Source: Ceratodon purpureus
Lineage: Eukaryota > Streptophyta > Bryopsida > Pseudoditrichales > Ditrichaceae
Reading direction: 5' to 3'
NCBI GenBank assembly: GCA_014871385.1
Contig: CM026423.1
Coordinates: forward strand, 14,924,467 to 14,988,466
DNA length: 64,000 bases
Under the pieces are notes generated by a model. The model had not been told where the DNA came from and ran no database searches. It worked only from the letters and a program-made list of their open reading frames with translations. The position numbers were made by a program, and so were the translations under genes. This document shows positions 21,466 to 34,219 of this stretch, piece after piece. How positions within the stretch are numbered: position 1 is the first letter of the stretch; each line of letters starts with the position of its first letter.

Positions 21466-24400
21466 AGCGGCACGTTTAAGGTATATGGTTTGTCTGATTC
21501 TGACATGTCGATGTCAACAGTCGTTCTGACTCCTCCGTCCTCCACGTCAACAGTCCAAGTCCCAGCAATAGTGAGAGTGAAAGTCGAGAATCCTGAGGTC
21601 CATGTCATTAGTGATTCTGACGATGACACTTTTCCGGATATCAATATAGCTGATACAAAGGTCAACTCCTTTGTACGACGTACAAGTATTGGCTCCACTC
21701 GGTCTCTACCAATAGGCAGCTTAAGACGATCTCCGTCAGTCTCCTCTGGTCGTCCCCCAGCTCATCCAAACACGAAGAAACGTCGTAGTATCCTCGATGC
21801 CATTAAAGCGACGGCAAAGCGCAAAGGGTCCCGGTCAGAGATTGTGTTGGTTGACTTTGACTCCCTAGAGCATGTGGAGGTTAAGTATCTCCCTCCGACA
21901 TATAACGGTGACAAGATCTTTGAGTTGCCTCCGATTCTTGAAGGCGTTCCGACATCATTTAGCGGTGAACTGGATGGAATGGGAAAACAGTATGACGGAC
22001 ATGCTTGGTGTAAGACCATGACCACCAACATTAGGAATGATTTCGGTCTGAAATTCCGGAAATCTCTTTGTACTGGGCATTTGCAATGTCCGAATCCTGC
22101 TTGTGATTTTGTTGACAGGAATCCCGGGAAGGTGAATTCAACAGAGTGGGCTGGGCTAACTCCTACACAGATTCCAGTAAGCGGGGCGCATCCTCCTTCG
22201 TCGACTCTGGTTTGCAAGCTGTGCCACACACCTCCTATTTGTTTAGCGTCTTGTGATGCTCGAATTTATCATGTGACATCGAGAGAGCCAGATTACACTA
22301 GGGCTGCAATACACTTGGGGGTTCATGACCATCCAGTTTCCGATGGCACTTGCCAGGATACACTAGACCATATATATGAGTGTATCGGCGAGCAGGTCCT
22401 CCGTACTCCGAATGCCAAGAATTCGGCGATTGTGATGGGCGCATCCAAGCTTTTCTTAGCCGACTACCTAATTCGAGCAACTCCAGGACAGAACCATCTC
22501 CGTGGTGTTTCGATGGAGGAGGCTATGGACAAGTTCGAGACGATGTCCGATGCCAATGTCAGGAACTTTGTTGCAGGTACGAAGAAGTTTCTTCGGCAAG
22601 ACAACGGTCTCATCGACAACATTATGCGATTGAAGGAACACAATAACTTCAAGTTTGTGCACGATAGTCGATTTCCAGGCCAGACTAAGGGGAAAGTCTT
22701 CATCTTCAAGATGTCCGTCGATTTGCCGGGCAGTGGAACGGATTTGGTGAAGCGCATGCAACCTGGAGGAGACTTGCAAGATTCATGGATAATGTTCGAC
22801 CACGTGAAGCGCGTGAAGAAGTGGAGCACCATGGCTTGCCACGTGTACGACAGCAAATACTGTAAGGTGATGACCATTGCAAACTGTGACATGCAGTCAG
22901 AGGATGCGACAGCGCAAGAACTCTTCTGGGAGCAGCTGAATGGAGTGATGGTGGAAAACGGACATCCGAAACCAAACTTCAAGGGCTTCATGGCGGACAG
23001 CGCTGGGGCAAATTGGCACGCAGTACGCAAGGTATACGGGAATGGTAATATCGACGACAAAATGGAAGACAGAGAGCGGACGTGTTTGTTTCATTGGACG
23101 AAATGTCTGGAGAGGGTCACCTTAGCTCATATCAAGACAGACTGCCAGGACCAGATGAGAGCTCTTTGTAAACAGTGGAAGGATGCAAAGACTCAAGAGG
23201 AGGCAGAGGACATGTACAACGTCATACGGGGATGGTGGCAATCTGGAGGTTGTGTCCCATCTGAGGGCAGCAAACGAGCGCTAAATGACTGGATGGTATT
23301 CTGGCATTACAGATACAGGCAGTGGGGTGGATCTATGCAACTTGTAAGTGTCTTCCGAACTACTTAGTTGATGAGTACCATGAGAGCTTCTAATTGATAT
23401 CATCTCACATTCACACTTCTACTTGCCTATGCAGAACCTATCTCTGGAAGAGAGAGCGGACATGCCGTCGTGCAACCTAGCAGAGACTATACACAACAAG
23501 TGGCTTCAACAGTTCGGCAACACAGGCGACTGCCTCTACGCTGCGACTGTGGACGACATGATGCGTGCGTTCATGCAGATCACTCAGTACAGAATGTATC
23601 TGAAGGGAGGGAGGGGAGGCAAAGGACCAGACAAGGCAGAGCTCCGCCTCCGTCAAGCACAGCGGAGCTTAGACCCGGAAATGATAGCTGAGGCAATGAA
23701 GGCGTATCCCGGAGCTACAGACGTTTTAACGAAGGAGAAGGGACTCGAGGGAGCTGAAATCTTCGGATCTATGAAGAGAAAGCTTGATCACCCTCCTGGT
23801 TCAGCCCATGACTCTCACCGCTCCGATACGGTCAATTATTCAATTCCTGCGATGGGGACACGGTCAACAAGGGCCCGGATTCAGGAGGCTCTTTCGGATC
23901 CAACGTGTGGTGTACAGCACACCACGTCCGTGCAGGAGTCAGAATGCGATCCATCCAAGTGGCACATTGCCCGCCTTTCAAACCGGTCTAGACGAAAATG
24001 TCAAGCACTTCAGGCACAGACTCGTAAGAAGTGCGACGCTAAGATTTCGAAGGGAGCTCGGGGTACAGCGGCGCCTACATATTCTGGACAGAAGAAGGAC
24101 TTCCACACTAGACGCTTGACTGCAGCGGAGTTTTGGTTCTGCTCTGATGATATCAACCGATGCGTGAAGGGAGGTCCTAAGTCATTTGTTGTGGATTGGC
24201 CGGAAATTCCTGTGGTTTGGCCAGTCAAAATTGGAACCAATCTCACTCGACAGGAGGTACTCTCCCTCGAAGAAGCGGGTTTCCAACTGCAACAGCGTGG
24301 CGCTCTATCACCACGCCGCCAATTTCAAGCAGCTTGTAACTGGCCTCTTCCGAGATCCCATTTCAAGGCACCAGCGGATCCCAATGCACACCCAACGCTT

Positions 24401-25062
24401 CGAGGTGGGCATTCCATTCGCAGGAACTCTGATGCCCCAACTGTGGAGCACCGTAACAAGTGGGAAAGCGCCGCTCTCATGGACCATTGCGGTATTACAG
24501 GGGTAACGACTATTCCGTATCCTGGATATGGTTGTGTTGTTACCCTTAACACGGGAAATGACAAGCTCTACCGCGTCACCATTGGGTGTTTTCCGGAATG
24601 CACTTGTCCAGATTTCATCAAGATGCTATCAGAGACTCTAGGAAAAAACAAGCAATGGAAATACTGCAAACATATGTATTATGTTCTTCGATACATGTGC
24701 AAGATGGACCCTAAAGAACACTCCTTCATGCACGCTCCGAGTTACAGCTTCGACGAGGTTATGGAAATCCTCGAACGAATGGGTGCTTTTTGAAGAACTA
24801 TTCAGTTTATAACGTACAAGTACTCCAGCAGTGGACAGTAGGTAATCTATATCAGCAGTGTTTTGTTCTGGATTGGTTTTGTCTTGATTTGAACTGTGGA
24901 AAATAAAGGTAGTTTCTTTCTATGCCATTATATACAATCAAAAAGGTGAATTCTTTTGCACAGCAAAATAGAAATCCTTCACCCCTATGACAAACAACTC
25001 TATTTTTCTGGTGAGAAAACTCAGGAACCCATCATGAAGTTCCCACAATGTGTATCCACTAG

Positions 25063-25252
25063 AGATGTATCTCGGATCCGAGGGTCCCCTGGAGGCACAG
25101 TGAAAGGGACTCTCGGATCCGAGATACATCTTAAGCATTGCAAAACCACCGTAAAAAAAAAATACAGATTGGATATAGAGGAGGTGACTTTCGGATCCGA
25201 GGGTCTCTTTGTGGCAGAGCCAAGGGGACTCTCGGATCCGAGAGCCACCTCC
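25063..25252. repeat. Two composite hairpins, each built from two CGGATCCG palindromes
   Basis: The pairs of cores are at 25073 and 25114, and at 25192 and 25233. In each pair the two small palindromes are the arms of a larger inverted repeat (GATGTATCTCGGATCCGAG ... its complement; GAGGTG ... CACCTC). They lie about 270-450 bases after the transposase stop in element A. Confidence 0.9.
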
Positions 25253-25570
25253 TGCGCATCCAAAATTTTTTTTTTTTTCAAATTCCGTATTAAAATAATT
25301 CAGGCAATGTCGTAAAAATCTGGAAAAATATCATTGTAAACTGATCCGCATTTCAGTAAATTCAGTGTATATTCGATGAATTTTTTTTTAATTCTATATT
25401 TAACTTTTTCGACAAAAATATCCTCGATTCCACGGAATTCCACGGTGATAGGTCCTTTACTAATTTTAGTAATTTATGTCCAAATTCGGCAAAAATTCCA
25501 AAAATTTTCAAAATTAGGTCAAAAAACGGAGCGTTTTTCAAAAAAAAAAAAAAAAAAAACGTCAAAAACG

Positions 25571-25619
25571 GCTCCACTGCTCTCTGCTCCCGCTCGCTGC
25601 TCACAAGATAGCTTCGCTG
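25571..25619. repeat. Right terminal repeat of element A
   Basis: GCTCTCTGCTCCCGCTCGCTGCTCACAAGATAGC matches in type the ends of element C and is very close to the isolated end at 40343-40396. The outer boundary is set by alignment to C (GCTTCGCTG against GCGTCGCTG). Confidence 0.85.
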
Positions 25620-25858
25620 ATCCTCACTATTCAATGATGAACATCAGATGTTGTTAGAATAGTAGATTTGAAATCCAATCAACAATCTAGATTTCATGTT
25701 CCAATTCCCCCAATAGTACTGAAAATAACGCGTAGTATAAAAAATACTAAACTCAGGTTGAAAATCAGAAAGACAACAAATAGTGCAAGTGATTTTGCAA
25801 CCATCCTTAGGAAGTGGATAGTTGGTTGTGCAATACATATTTAATAAACGATATATTT
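25620..25858. other. AT-rich intergenic DNA
   Basis: No gene or clear repeat is seen. Confidence 0.4.
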
Positions 25859-26312
25859 ACTTCATGTAGCTACAAGGGAGCTTTGTCCCTATCACTTTGG
25901 CTTGCTTTTCAAAATAAGTCCCTACTCTAACTTCCCTGTCTTGTCAATAAAAAGTCTCCTCTCTTTTTGTTGAAACCAATTTTTTTTTAATAAATTACAA
26001 ATTTTAATCCTTAAGAATTCATGGTAGGAAAGAGTTGCCTTAATTCATGGTAGATTTCAAAATACCAATAGTAATAGAAACAATATATTAACTTCATGTA
26101 GCTACAAGCAAGCTTTGTCCCTATCACTTTGGCTTGCTTTTCAAAATAAGTCCCTACTCTAACTTCCCTGTCTTGTCAATAAAAAGTCTCCTCTCTTTTT
26201 GTTGAAACCAATTTTTTTTTAATAAATTACAAATTTTAATCTTTCAGAATTCATGGTAGGAAAGAGTTGCCTTAATTCATGGTAGATTTCAAAATACCAA
26301 TAGTAATAGAAG
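25859..26312. repeat. Direct tandem duplication, 232-bp unit, two copies
   Basis: The segment starting TTCATGTAGCTACAAG at about 25861 recurs at 26093 with very few differences (offset 232) through GTAATAGAA. It is AT-rich and non-coding. Confidence 0.9.
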
Positions 26313-27996
26313 CAAAATGTTCAACGTTGGAATTGGAGAGCCAATCAACTAAGGAGGGGCAAAAGTGACAGGAGCCCATCATTGTTCTCTCAATTTTTTT
26401 AAACCATAAAGATGAGCCTTTGTTGAAACCATGAAGACAAGTCACCAATCACAAAACATGAAGAAACTCATTCCATACGTTTCTCAACTTTAACCCTTAA
26501 ACGCTGGGGCGGGTCACCGTAGAAATCATGAATTCTAATATCGTGAGAATCATCGGTTTGAAAAATTTCAAAAGTACAGTAAGCATTGGAAGTCAAAGTA
26601 CCATAGAAGATCTTGCCATAGGAAGTACCATAGGAAGATGCTCTCTCCATTACACGAGGCCTCTACAAAAAAATCATGAGGAGCCATCTACAAACCCTCG
26701 CCCGCCATCGCCGAACCCCCATTAAGGCCACTGGTCTCGCGTCGGGTTCTCCACATTCTCTCCTCTCTCGCCACTTTGGCCTCGCGCTCCGCAATCCGGC
26801 CGTTCCAGGGAGCCGCTCCTGGAGCTTTGGCGTCGTCTGATCAGTGAGACTGATCAGTGAGTATCAGGTACTGGCATTTTCTGATCGATCGATCGATCTG
26901 AATTGCGGCTTATTCTCATTATTTTCTACTCTGCGCGGCGGTCGTGTCGTCGATCCGTCGGTTAGGGAGCTTGCCGTTGCAGGGAGGCGCGACTGCACGT
27001 TTGCCGTCGTCTGATCACCACCAGGTACTGGCATTTGCGGAGGCTTGTCAATTGCGGTGTTTGGCTGGGAGGTTTGTGGAGTGTCTGCGAGGTTTGTGTT
27101 CGTTATGTTGTGAAGTTGGTGAAGTTGCTGAAGATGACTCAGGTTCGTGTGATGTTTTAGTCGGGGGTTTACAGTTGCGGGAGTGGTTTAGAGGACTGTA
27201 GTGTTGTGAGGGGAATGTTCTTGATTATGATTGGGAGGTGAGATAGTCAGGGGGATGATATTGCTGTAGTGCATGAGGAGTTGTTGAGAGTTCGTCTTTC
27301 TGGAACGTGAGGTGGTTGCGACGTCAGTGTTGGTGTCAAGGAGTGCAGGAAGTTTTGGTGGTGAGTGGAGGTCGTGTTATGGAGGTAAATTGGCGTGCGC
27401 AGGGGTTACAAGAGTGAGGCTCCGTGTTGTTTGTTAGGAGGTCTATGAGGCTTTGCATGCGCGCTTGGTGTCAGTAGCGAGGGCGAGGAGTTTTTTCTTT
27501 GTTTGGCGTTGGTGTTGATATTGCTGATCTGTTTGTTTTTGGTAACTAACTTTCTTGGTTTTGGGAGCTGGTTTCGGACCTGGTTTCTCATGGTTCCGTG
27601 TTTGGATGGAATTTAGACTGGCCACGGGGGGTGTGGGGTATTACTAATGTAGACCGCTTCTATCTTATTGTTTGATGACGTCGATGCGGTCGGTCTGTGT
27701 GTTACCAATTGCGATGCGTGTCGTAGTGTTTGGACTTCTGAGGTTTATAGCTATGATTTCAATACGCTCTGGATCTGCGTTTTGCAACAAGAGTGACTCC
27801 ATTTTGTTTTCCATGAAGAGTGGCTCCATTGGAATTGGTTCCTTCCTCGAGTTTAATAGAGGTCGAAATGTGAGGGTCCTGACAACAATCAAATTTGTTT
27901 GCAACTCCCACAGCTCCGTGCACATGCTGCTGCGGCGCTTGACGGATGTAAATATATCCTGGGAGGACAAGCCCATCAAACCCAAGCAATTCCACC
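26313..27996. other. Intergenic DNA, possible 5' region of the 28-kb gene
   Basis: Composition changes from AT-rich to GC-rich near 26690. A short minus-strand frame at 26468-26650 is not supported by anything else. The phrase CAGGTACTGGCATTT occurs twice (about 26868 and 27023), suggesting a small duplication. A GATCGATCGATC run lies near 26883. No gene is confidently seen. Confidence 0.4.
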
Positions 27997-28422
27997 ATGG
28001 CTGGAATTCCAGGCGGAGGCGTGGTGTCTCGCGGCGACTACCCATACCCTCTTGAGACACCCGACCTGGCGATGGAAACCGAGCCTGGGTACTGGAACTC
28101 CCAGCAGAGAGGCAACATGCCGCCCGGCGAGCTCGACCGCAAAGCCTACACGTACCAGACCGTGGAGATGGCGTACCAGTGCGCGCGGAACAACGGCGTG
28201 TTGCCACTCATTGCTCGCATCGTGATCCACGAAAGCATCCACAACTCTCCGCCAGGGCAGTTCGATGACAACCGAACCCATTGCACGGTCCGATTCTTCA
28301 CGGAAGAGGATCCCTCCAAGTTCTACACTGCGCATGTGCGGTGTGTGGACAGTGACCCGGATAATCGAAAAGGGGGGTTCCATTGGCAAGGCGAAGATGT
28401 CTTCTGGCCTCCGGCACCGTAA
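27997..28422 (+). CDS. Hypothetical 141-aa protein
   Basis: This single uninterrupted frame begins at an ATG in a good context (CACCATGGCTGG) and ends CGGCACCGTAA. The product starts MAGIPGGGVVSRG and is rich in Pro, Asp and Trp (GGFHWQGEDVFWPP at the end). No signal peptide, membrane segment or known domain is seen. The segment is markedly GC-richer than the DNA on either side, which supports a real coding sequence. Function unknown. Confidence 0.5.
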   Translation: MAGIPGGGVVSRGDYPYPLETPDLAMETEPGYWNSQQRGNMPPGELDRKAYTYQTVEMAYQCARNNGVLPLIARIVIHESIHNSPPGQFDDNRTHCTVRFFTEEDPSKFYTAHVRCVDSDPDNRKGGFHWQGEDVFWPPAP

Positions 28423-28854
28423 GCTACACGATCCGTCTCGTGTTTGAACAGGGAGTGCGTGATGGATGGAGAGGGTGGATCGAAGCTGGCTAGCATGGAA
28501 TGGCGTGTGATTGGGTTGTGGCCAGTGGAATATAATGATGTGCGCCGCTAGCTTATATAACAGTTGTGTTATTTGCAGTGTTTTGTTAAAAATTTCTGCT
28601 TCTTCAATTGCAAATTTCTTGTGGAGAATGTACAGTGCTGATGTGGGGTGCACTTCTTACTGTGGGTAGCAAAGCGAGTGAAACAGTTGGTATACCTGAT
28701 TTAGTTTGCGAAGCCTGAAGAAGGAGCGTCGGAGCCTTTCGGCGGACATTTGTTGACCGAATCCTCGTATTTTGTTACAAAACGTATATATTTATGTCCA
28801 AACACATGCAGTATATTTGTGCAATTGTGCAATCTATCCATTACGTGTTTTTTT

Positions 28855-29600
28855 TGGTTGTTTATTTGTTATGTTGAGATCTCCCAGATTGTGCATTCTC
28901 CGGTTGTGTTCTTGGAACAGTTGGAAAGCTCTCGCCAAAGAGGGGTGCAAGGGCTTTGTTTCATGGCATTTGGAACAACAAGGTGAAAGCTACTGAATAT
29001 CAAAGTTTTTATGAATAAAAAAATTTGAACATTACTTTTACTTTTATTTTGACTGTGGTAGTCTTCTATTATCTAGTAAATTAGTTAGTTAGTTAGTTTG
29101 TTTGTTTGTTACGTTGAGATCTCCTAGACCGTGTGTCACCCGGTGGGACGTTTGATACTATTGGAAAGCCCTGGGTGAGGAGGGGTGCACCGTGCACGGG
29201 CTTGGTTTCATGGCGTCCCCCGACCTACGGAGTGAAAGTTATTGAATTTCGAAGTTTTTATGAATCCAAAAATTAGAAAATTACTTTTACTTTGATTTTG
29301 ACTGTGGCAACGGCACAAGGCACACTAGTCCATCCTTTAAATTATGTTGTTTATTTTGTTTTGTTTTGTTTGTTTGTTTGTTTGTTACATTGAGATCTCT
29401 CGGACGATGCGTCCCCTTGTTGCATGCTTGGTACCGTTGGAAAGCCCTTAGCAAGGAGGGGTGCACGGGCTTGGTTTAGTGGCGTTTCAATCTATAGGGT
29501 CAAAGTTATGGATTTTAGAGTTATTTTTGGTTTTAAAGGACTAGAAAATTACTTTTACTTTAATTTTGACTATGGCAACGGCACAGGGGTACACTAGCAT
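28855..29600. repeat. Three diverged direct repeats of about 240-270 bp
   Basis: Units begin near 28873, 29114 and 29387 with TTGAGATCTC and share GGAAAGC, GGGGTGCA, GGGCTT and TGAAAGTTAT phrases and a trailing ATTACTTTTACTTT. They are non-coding. A TTTG-rich run precedes each copy. Confidence 0.8.
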
Positions 29601-29689
29601 CTTTGAAATCTTGGGGGTCTCTCTTTCGATTTTTTTGTAATCACTTTTGTTAATCCCTCACTGCCAAAGGAGACGAATTAAAAGTCCTC

Positions 29690-30180
29690 ATGTCAAATTC
29701 AAAGTGGTGTAACTTTTGCATCTAATGTCCAAATTCAATAAAAACTTGTTGGAAAATTTGTGTTCTCTCTTCTAGTTTGTATGGTAAAATTTTCAGATCA
29801 ATCCAAGATTAGCTGAATTTATGGAAGCCAATCGAAGTAAGTTCACAAGTTCAATTTGAGTTCACCAAACTGCATTTAAGGGGGCTTGTATCTCCAAGCA
29901 ACGTTCTTTTTTTTAATAAAATTTGTTGTATTATGTTTCCCTTGAAGTCTTGTTATTGTGGTAGGATTTTCATGACAATCCAAGTTGTTTTGAATGTCTG
30001 GGAGCAATTCAAAGTTCAAAATCCCAATATTTTTGGATTACAATGAACTTCGGCGGCTTGTTTCTTCTTCATACAATATTTGTTTCCAATCAAAAAATTT
30101 GGAAAATTTGCGCATACCAGTATAGTTTGTGTGCATAAAATTTCATATCAATCCAAGAAGTTATGAGATATTGAGAAGCA
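29690..30180. repeat. Left arm of a large inverted repeat
   Basis: Successive phrases (GTAACTTTTGCATC, AACTTGTTGGAAAATTTG, TTCACAAGTTCAATTTGAGT, TGAACTTCGGCGGCTTG, ATCAATCCAAGAAGTT) recur in the same order on the opposite strand at 37855-38305. Similarity is clear but diverged. Confidence 0.8.
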
Positions 30181-33100
30181 TTTCAATTTTTGATGTGTTT
30201 TTTGCAACTTTTCTTGTTATTTTTTGACATTTCAAAGCCATTTTGCAAACATAATGAGGCAATTGAATGATATTTTTTTCATCTTTGTATGCTAATTTTG
30301 AATCATAGTGTAAAGTTTCTTCATTTGAGTAGATTTAGAAACCAAATTTAGCCTCCAAATGTGTTTTTAGGAAAATTTCAGCATCCTTGTTCAACTCTAA
30401 AACCTTATAATCTTGCAATCTACGAGGTCAAATGACACCAAATTTGATGCACACATGATTTACAACAAGTGCACTACAAGATTGTATGGTTGAGATCTCT
30501 ATATCTACTCCAAAAGGAATGTTGTTTTCGAACCTATTCAAGCCTTAGGTGATGAGGGTTTAAATGAGGGTGTTTTGTGAGGGGTTTTAAGTAACATGAG
30601 TTAAATAAAAATACTCTATAATATAGTTTTTTAGAATTTTAGGAAAAACAACAACCAATCATATTATTTTTGAAGCTCCTATTTTACTTTGAAAGTGTTT
30701 AAATTTTTGCTTCCCAAGTATAAATGGCACCCTATGTTTGGACTAGTCTTGTGTGGGTTCAGTTCTTTTGATACCATCAAGTACTTGTATTGGAAAAAAT
30801 AAAAAAAACTCATGCATGGTGAGTTATGGTCTTGAAAGTGTAGAATAAGTGCTTGAAGCAAGTACCTTCACCAGAATAAGCTTTCACAATGAGCATGTAG
30901 CCCAAATGATGGAGGCTTGTTCCTGTGAAGCCACATCAACTACTTCTAGATGTTACATTGGACGTAAAATTTGACATAAAAACATAGGTTGTTTTATTGG
31001 ACGTCCACAAAAATGTGTCACAAAAAATGATGAAAACATCACATAAAACACGGGTTTCTTATAGTGTTGGTAACCACAATGAAATTTGTGTAATTATCAA
31101 GGTGGGTACCAATGTTAGTATAAGAAAATTTGATACCTCCATGCCTAGATATACTTGTATACATATTCGTACTTGATACTTTTACATGGATTAATCATAC
31201 CCAAACAACATTGGTTTTGACTCACTTAAATTTCAAAGACCTATACTAGTACCTCCACCAAGTTTGAAATATACAGTGGGTAGGTGCCATTGTAGGTACT
31301 TATTCTATAAATTGTTGTAATTCAAATTTTGTAGAGTCTTACTTTAATCTTCTAATGTCCAACTTTGTTTTTAAAAATTTCTACATAGTTTTTCTTTTAT
31401 ATTTATACAAATATATTATTTATCTTAATGTCATCAAATTGGTTATGATAGACAATTGATTTTTGAATATTCAAGTATTGCTTTTAATGAATGAGAAGTT
31501 ATTTGGATGAAAATTTATTCCAAAGTATTTTGTTCATCATGTGGAATATGGACTTTGGTTAACTTAGGGGATAAATGTACTTTGGATAGCCATTTTTTTC
31601 TTTTTACACGTGGTCCTTTTTTGTGAATGCATGTATTCATAATTTTGCATTAGCAATGACTAACTTTGGGTTCTTTTATCGACAACTTTAATGGCACTAT
31701 TTGTTGCTTTTGGGGCATTTTATGTTCTCTCTATGTTGCCCAAAGCATAAAACTAAAACCCATTTTAGTCATGGAGCTCAAGTAAGCTGCTTAGATATCA
31801 ACTATGGAGCTCAAGTAGTCACACCTTTGCCTCGCATTGAGGTTGGCCAATTGAGTGAGGAATTTAGGATTAATTTTTGTTGATTGCTTTTTCTACTTAT
31901 GTAATGATTGCTTTTTCTACTCATGTTAATTGATTTTTCTACTTATGTATTGATTGACTTTTCTACTTATATGTGATTATTTTTTTGTCTCTCACATAGT
32001 GAGAGCAAAGTCAACAAACTTATAATACTATGATATTTTGTGATTCTTTTGGTTTGTTATTGAAATTTTGTAATGAAAATTCAAGTGTTTGTAGAAAATA
32101 TGATCAACAACAACAAAATTTGGAAGTTGGCGTTTTTGACACCAAAAAGTTTTGAAAGGCCAAATTTTCCACAATTAAAAAGTTTTGGACGATGGCATTT
32201 TGACATCCAAAGATTAAAAGATTGTGGAATTCAAAATTTCTAAGGAGGTGTCAATTTTATGCAATGGTATTGCCTTCAATACTAAACTTCAAAAAATTTG
32301 TAACAAATCCATTCTGAGGAAAAATCTAATTTTAATTGAATTAGCCCTCATTCCTACTTGCCTTCATATACGTACGATTCTTCACCTTTTGCAATTTCAT
32401 TTTTCAAATATCTTAAATAGCTAAAGTGACCACTTTGGATGTAACCCCTTTAGCGTCAATAAACCGAAATAATATGTGAATATTTAGCATATAATATCTT
32501 TTAGGGGTTAATGTTAGGGGTGATGTTTGTAATGTGGATGAAGTCCAGAAATAGGACCTCTAAATTTGTTCCTAACACTCTCATTAACAACACTCTTTAA
32601 CATCAAGTGTGAATATACCTTTGGTTGTAACCAGTGTTGGCATGAGTGTCACTGCAATCCGGGTATCATCTTGGTTCTCAATACTGTTATTCCAACCCTA
32701 GATCAGGCAGGTTTCAAAATTTGTAGTTTGATAAGAGTGTGTCCTTGTCAAGATCTTTTTGACAATATAAAATAGATACAAAATTTAGCCTTGCAGTTGG
32801 TAATTTACATCCTTTTAAGGATTTTACTGGTGAAATTTTTCTTCAGTTTATTAAAGGGATGCATTCCAACACTATTCATCCATAAATTTATGAAAAGAAT
32901 GACAACATCAAAGGAATTTAGAGCTTTAAAATTTTAGAAAAGGACTCAAGTCCTGTCCTACAAAAGTAATCCCAATGGTACCTTTGAGCGTGGTTTGACC
33001 CATAACTTTTGTATTTTTGCTCCAAATGACTCAAAATTTAGAAAGAAGGTGTTAATGACTATTATACACATTTTTAAATATGAAAAATAATCTAAAAAAA

Positions 33101-34219
33101 TTTTACTATGCATAAAAAAACCCAAATAATATATCTATTCACAAGACTGAATTTTGGAGTTTTTTTAGAAAAGTAATGCCCAAACTTTCAAAGAAATGAA
33201 TTTAGAGTTGAGATTTGGAGGAAGTAGTCTTTTAATAGACTTACAAGTATCGTTCAAAAGAATCCTAAAAAATAGTTGATTTCATGTGGTGTAGAAGTCC
33301 ACAAAAAGAGCTTCATTTAGTTGGCATTTCAAAATATGTAAAATAATGTTTTTGGAGGTTCTTTTGGTGAATGACTATCTTCATAGAGTTGTTACAAATG
33401 GACAATTTTCATTTTATGTATCGTTTTGTGCTATTTTTAAGCAATTCAAAGGTCAAAATAATTATCAACCTTTTTGGAATTTGACACTTTTCTAGTTCTC
33501 CTACTTAATTAGAGAATTCTCCTATGCTTTTCCTTTGTTGGTTATTGGCATCTTAATTCTCAAAGGTGTGTGCATTAGCCAATTTTCTCTTGGCCTAAAA
33601 CAAAATTTTAATTTCAAAGAACTCAAGGAAAAATCATGAATATTGTTAAAAATTATACCAAATGATACATGTGTTTTTTGCAATCACCGTATGATAGGAT
33701 TTTTTGAGACAACAAAGATTACCATGCTTTTGATGGAAGGCTCATCACACGCTAGTGAACTTTTCAATCAACTAAAACATTCATTTACATGGATAGAGAT
33801 TTCTACACAAATATCCAATAATATTACAAGTCAATATGAAATCATTTCCGAAGAAATCAATAAGTTCAAATTGATAATCTAATTTGTGGCCCCAAAGCTT
33901 TAGCATTAGAGAAGGAATATCAATTCAAAAAAAGTAATGGTGTTTTGGTAACCAATGACCTAATACTCAAGTTTATCCATGATTCAACACTTAAGACACA
34001 AAGATCCCTATGGCTTGACTTCATTTTTTCTAAAGAACCATCTTCACCATTTTTGATCATATGCGAATAAAGCATATTAAATATCATATACATATTTAAC
34101 CGTACATATCCGTGTTAACGTGTATATTGTGTACGGATATACACATCCAGATGATACGGTATACATTATATGGTATATCATTTTTGATCATATATAATTA
34201 TGTGATAAAGAATTACATT

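Larger units (their letters stand above)
9116..24793 (+). pseudogene. Element A MULE-like transposase, split by nested element B
   Basis: Three coding blocks are visible: 9116-9379, 21466-23343 and 23435-24793. The gap from 9380 to 21465 is element B plus one copy of its target duplication. Removing it rejoins the frame exactly (TGG ACT TTG TCG AGC GGC), matching WTLSTGTFK of copy C. A real intron (GTAAGT ... GCAG) lies at 23344-23434, in the same place as in C. The rejoined product would be 1,166 aa, against 1,172 in C. It has an N-terminal element-specific region, a SUMO-like VKVE plus DSDDD motif pair, a Cys/His cluster, a MULE-type DDE core (MFDHVKR and FMADSAGAN) and a C-terminal SWIM zinc finger (CTCPDF ... 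YCKH). The start is the ATG of MHDC, shared with C. No other lesion is seen, so element B appears to be the sole cause of inactivation. Confidence 0.9.
1..25619. mobile_element. Element A: large MULE-like transposon with ParB/methyltransferase gene, interrupted by element B
   Basis: The layout matches element C: a minus-strand ParB/methyltransferase gene (498-7732) and a divergent plus-strand MULE-like transposase (9116-24793), followed by a right end whose terminal sequence (GCTCACAAGATAGC, up to about 25619) matches the ends of element C. Without the 12,076-bp nested insertion (9380-21455) the visible part is about 13.5 kb, close to the size of C. The left end is off the window. It carries 25 copies of the CGGATCCG palindrome core. 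Both genes are broken, so this copy is probably not autonomous. The right boundary is placed by alignment to C; no target duplication can be checked because the left flank is missing. Confidence 0.85.

Noticed and set aside
22298..23094. Long minus-strand frames inside the transposase gene of element A
   Set aside because: They are antisense shadows of the conserved plus-strand coding sequence.
23885..23895. TTTCGGATCCAAC as a further palindrome core
   Set aside because: It is within transposase codons and lacks the last G of the 8-base core and the flanking palindrome.
31040..31070. GGGTTTCTTATAGTG resembling another CACTA end
   Set aside because: No inverted partner or target duplication could be found nearby.
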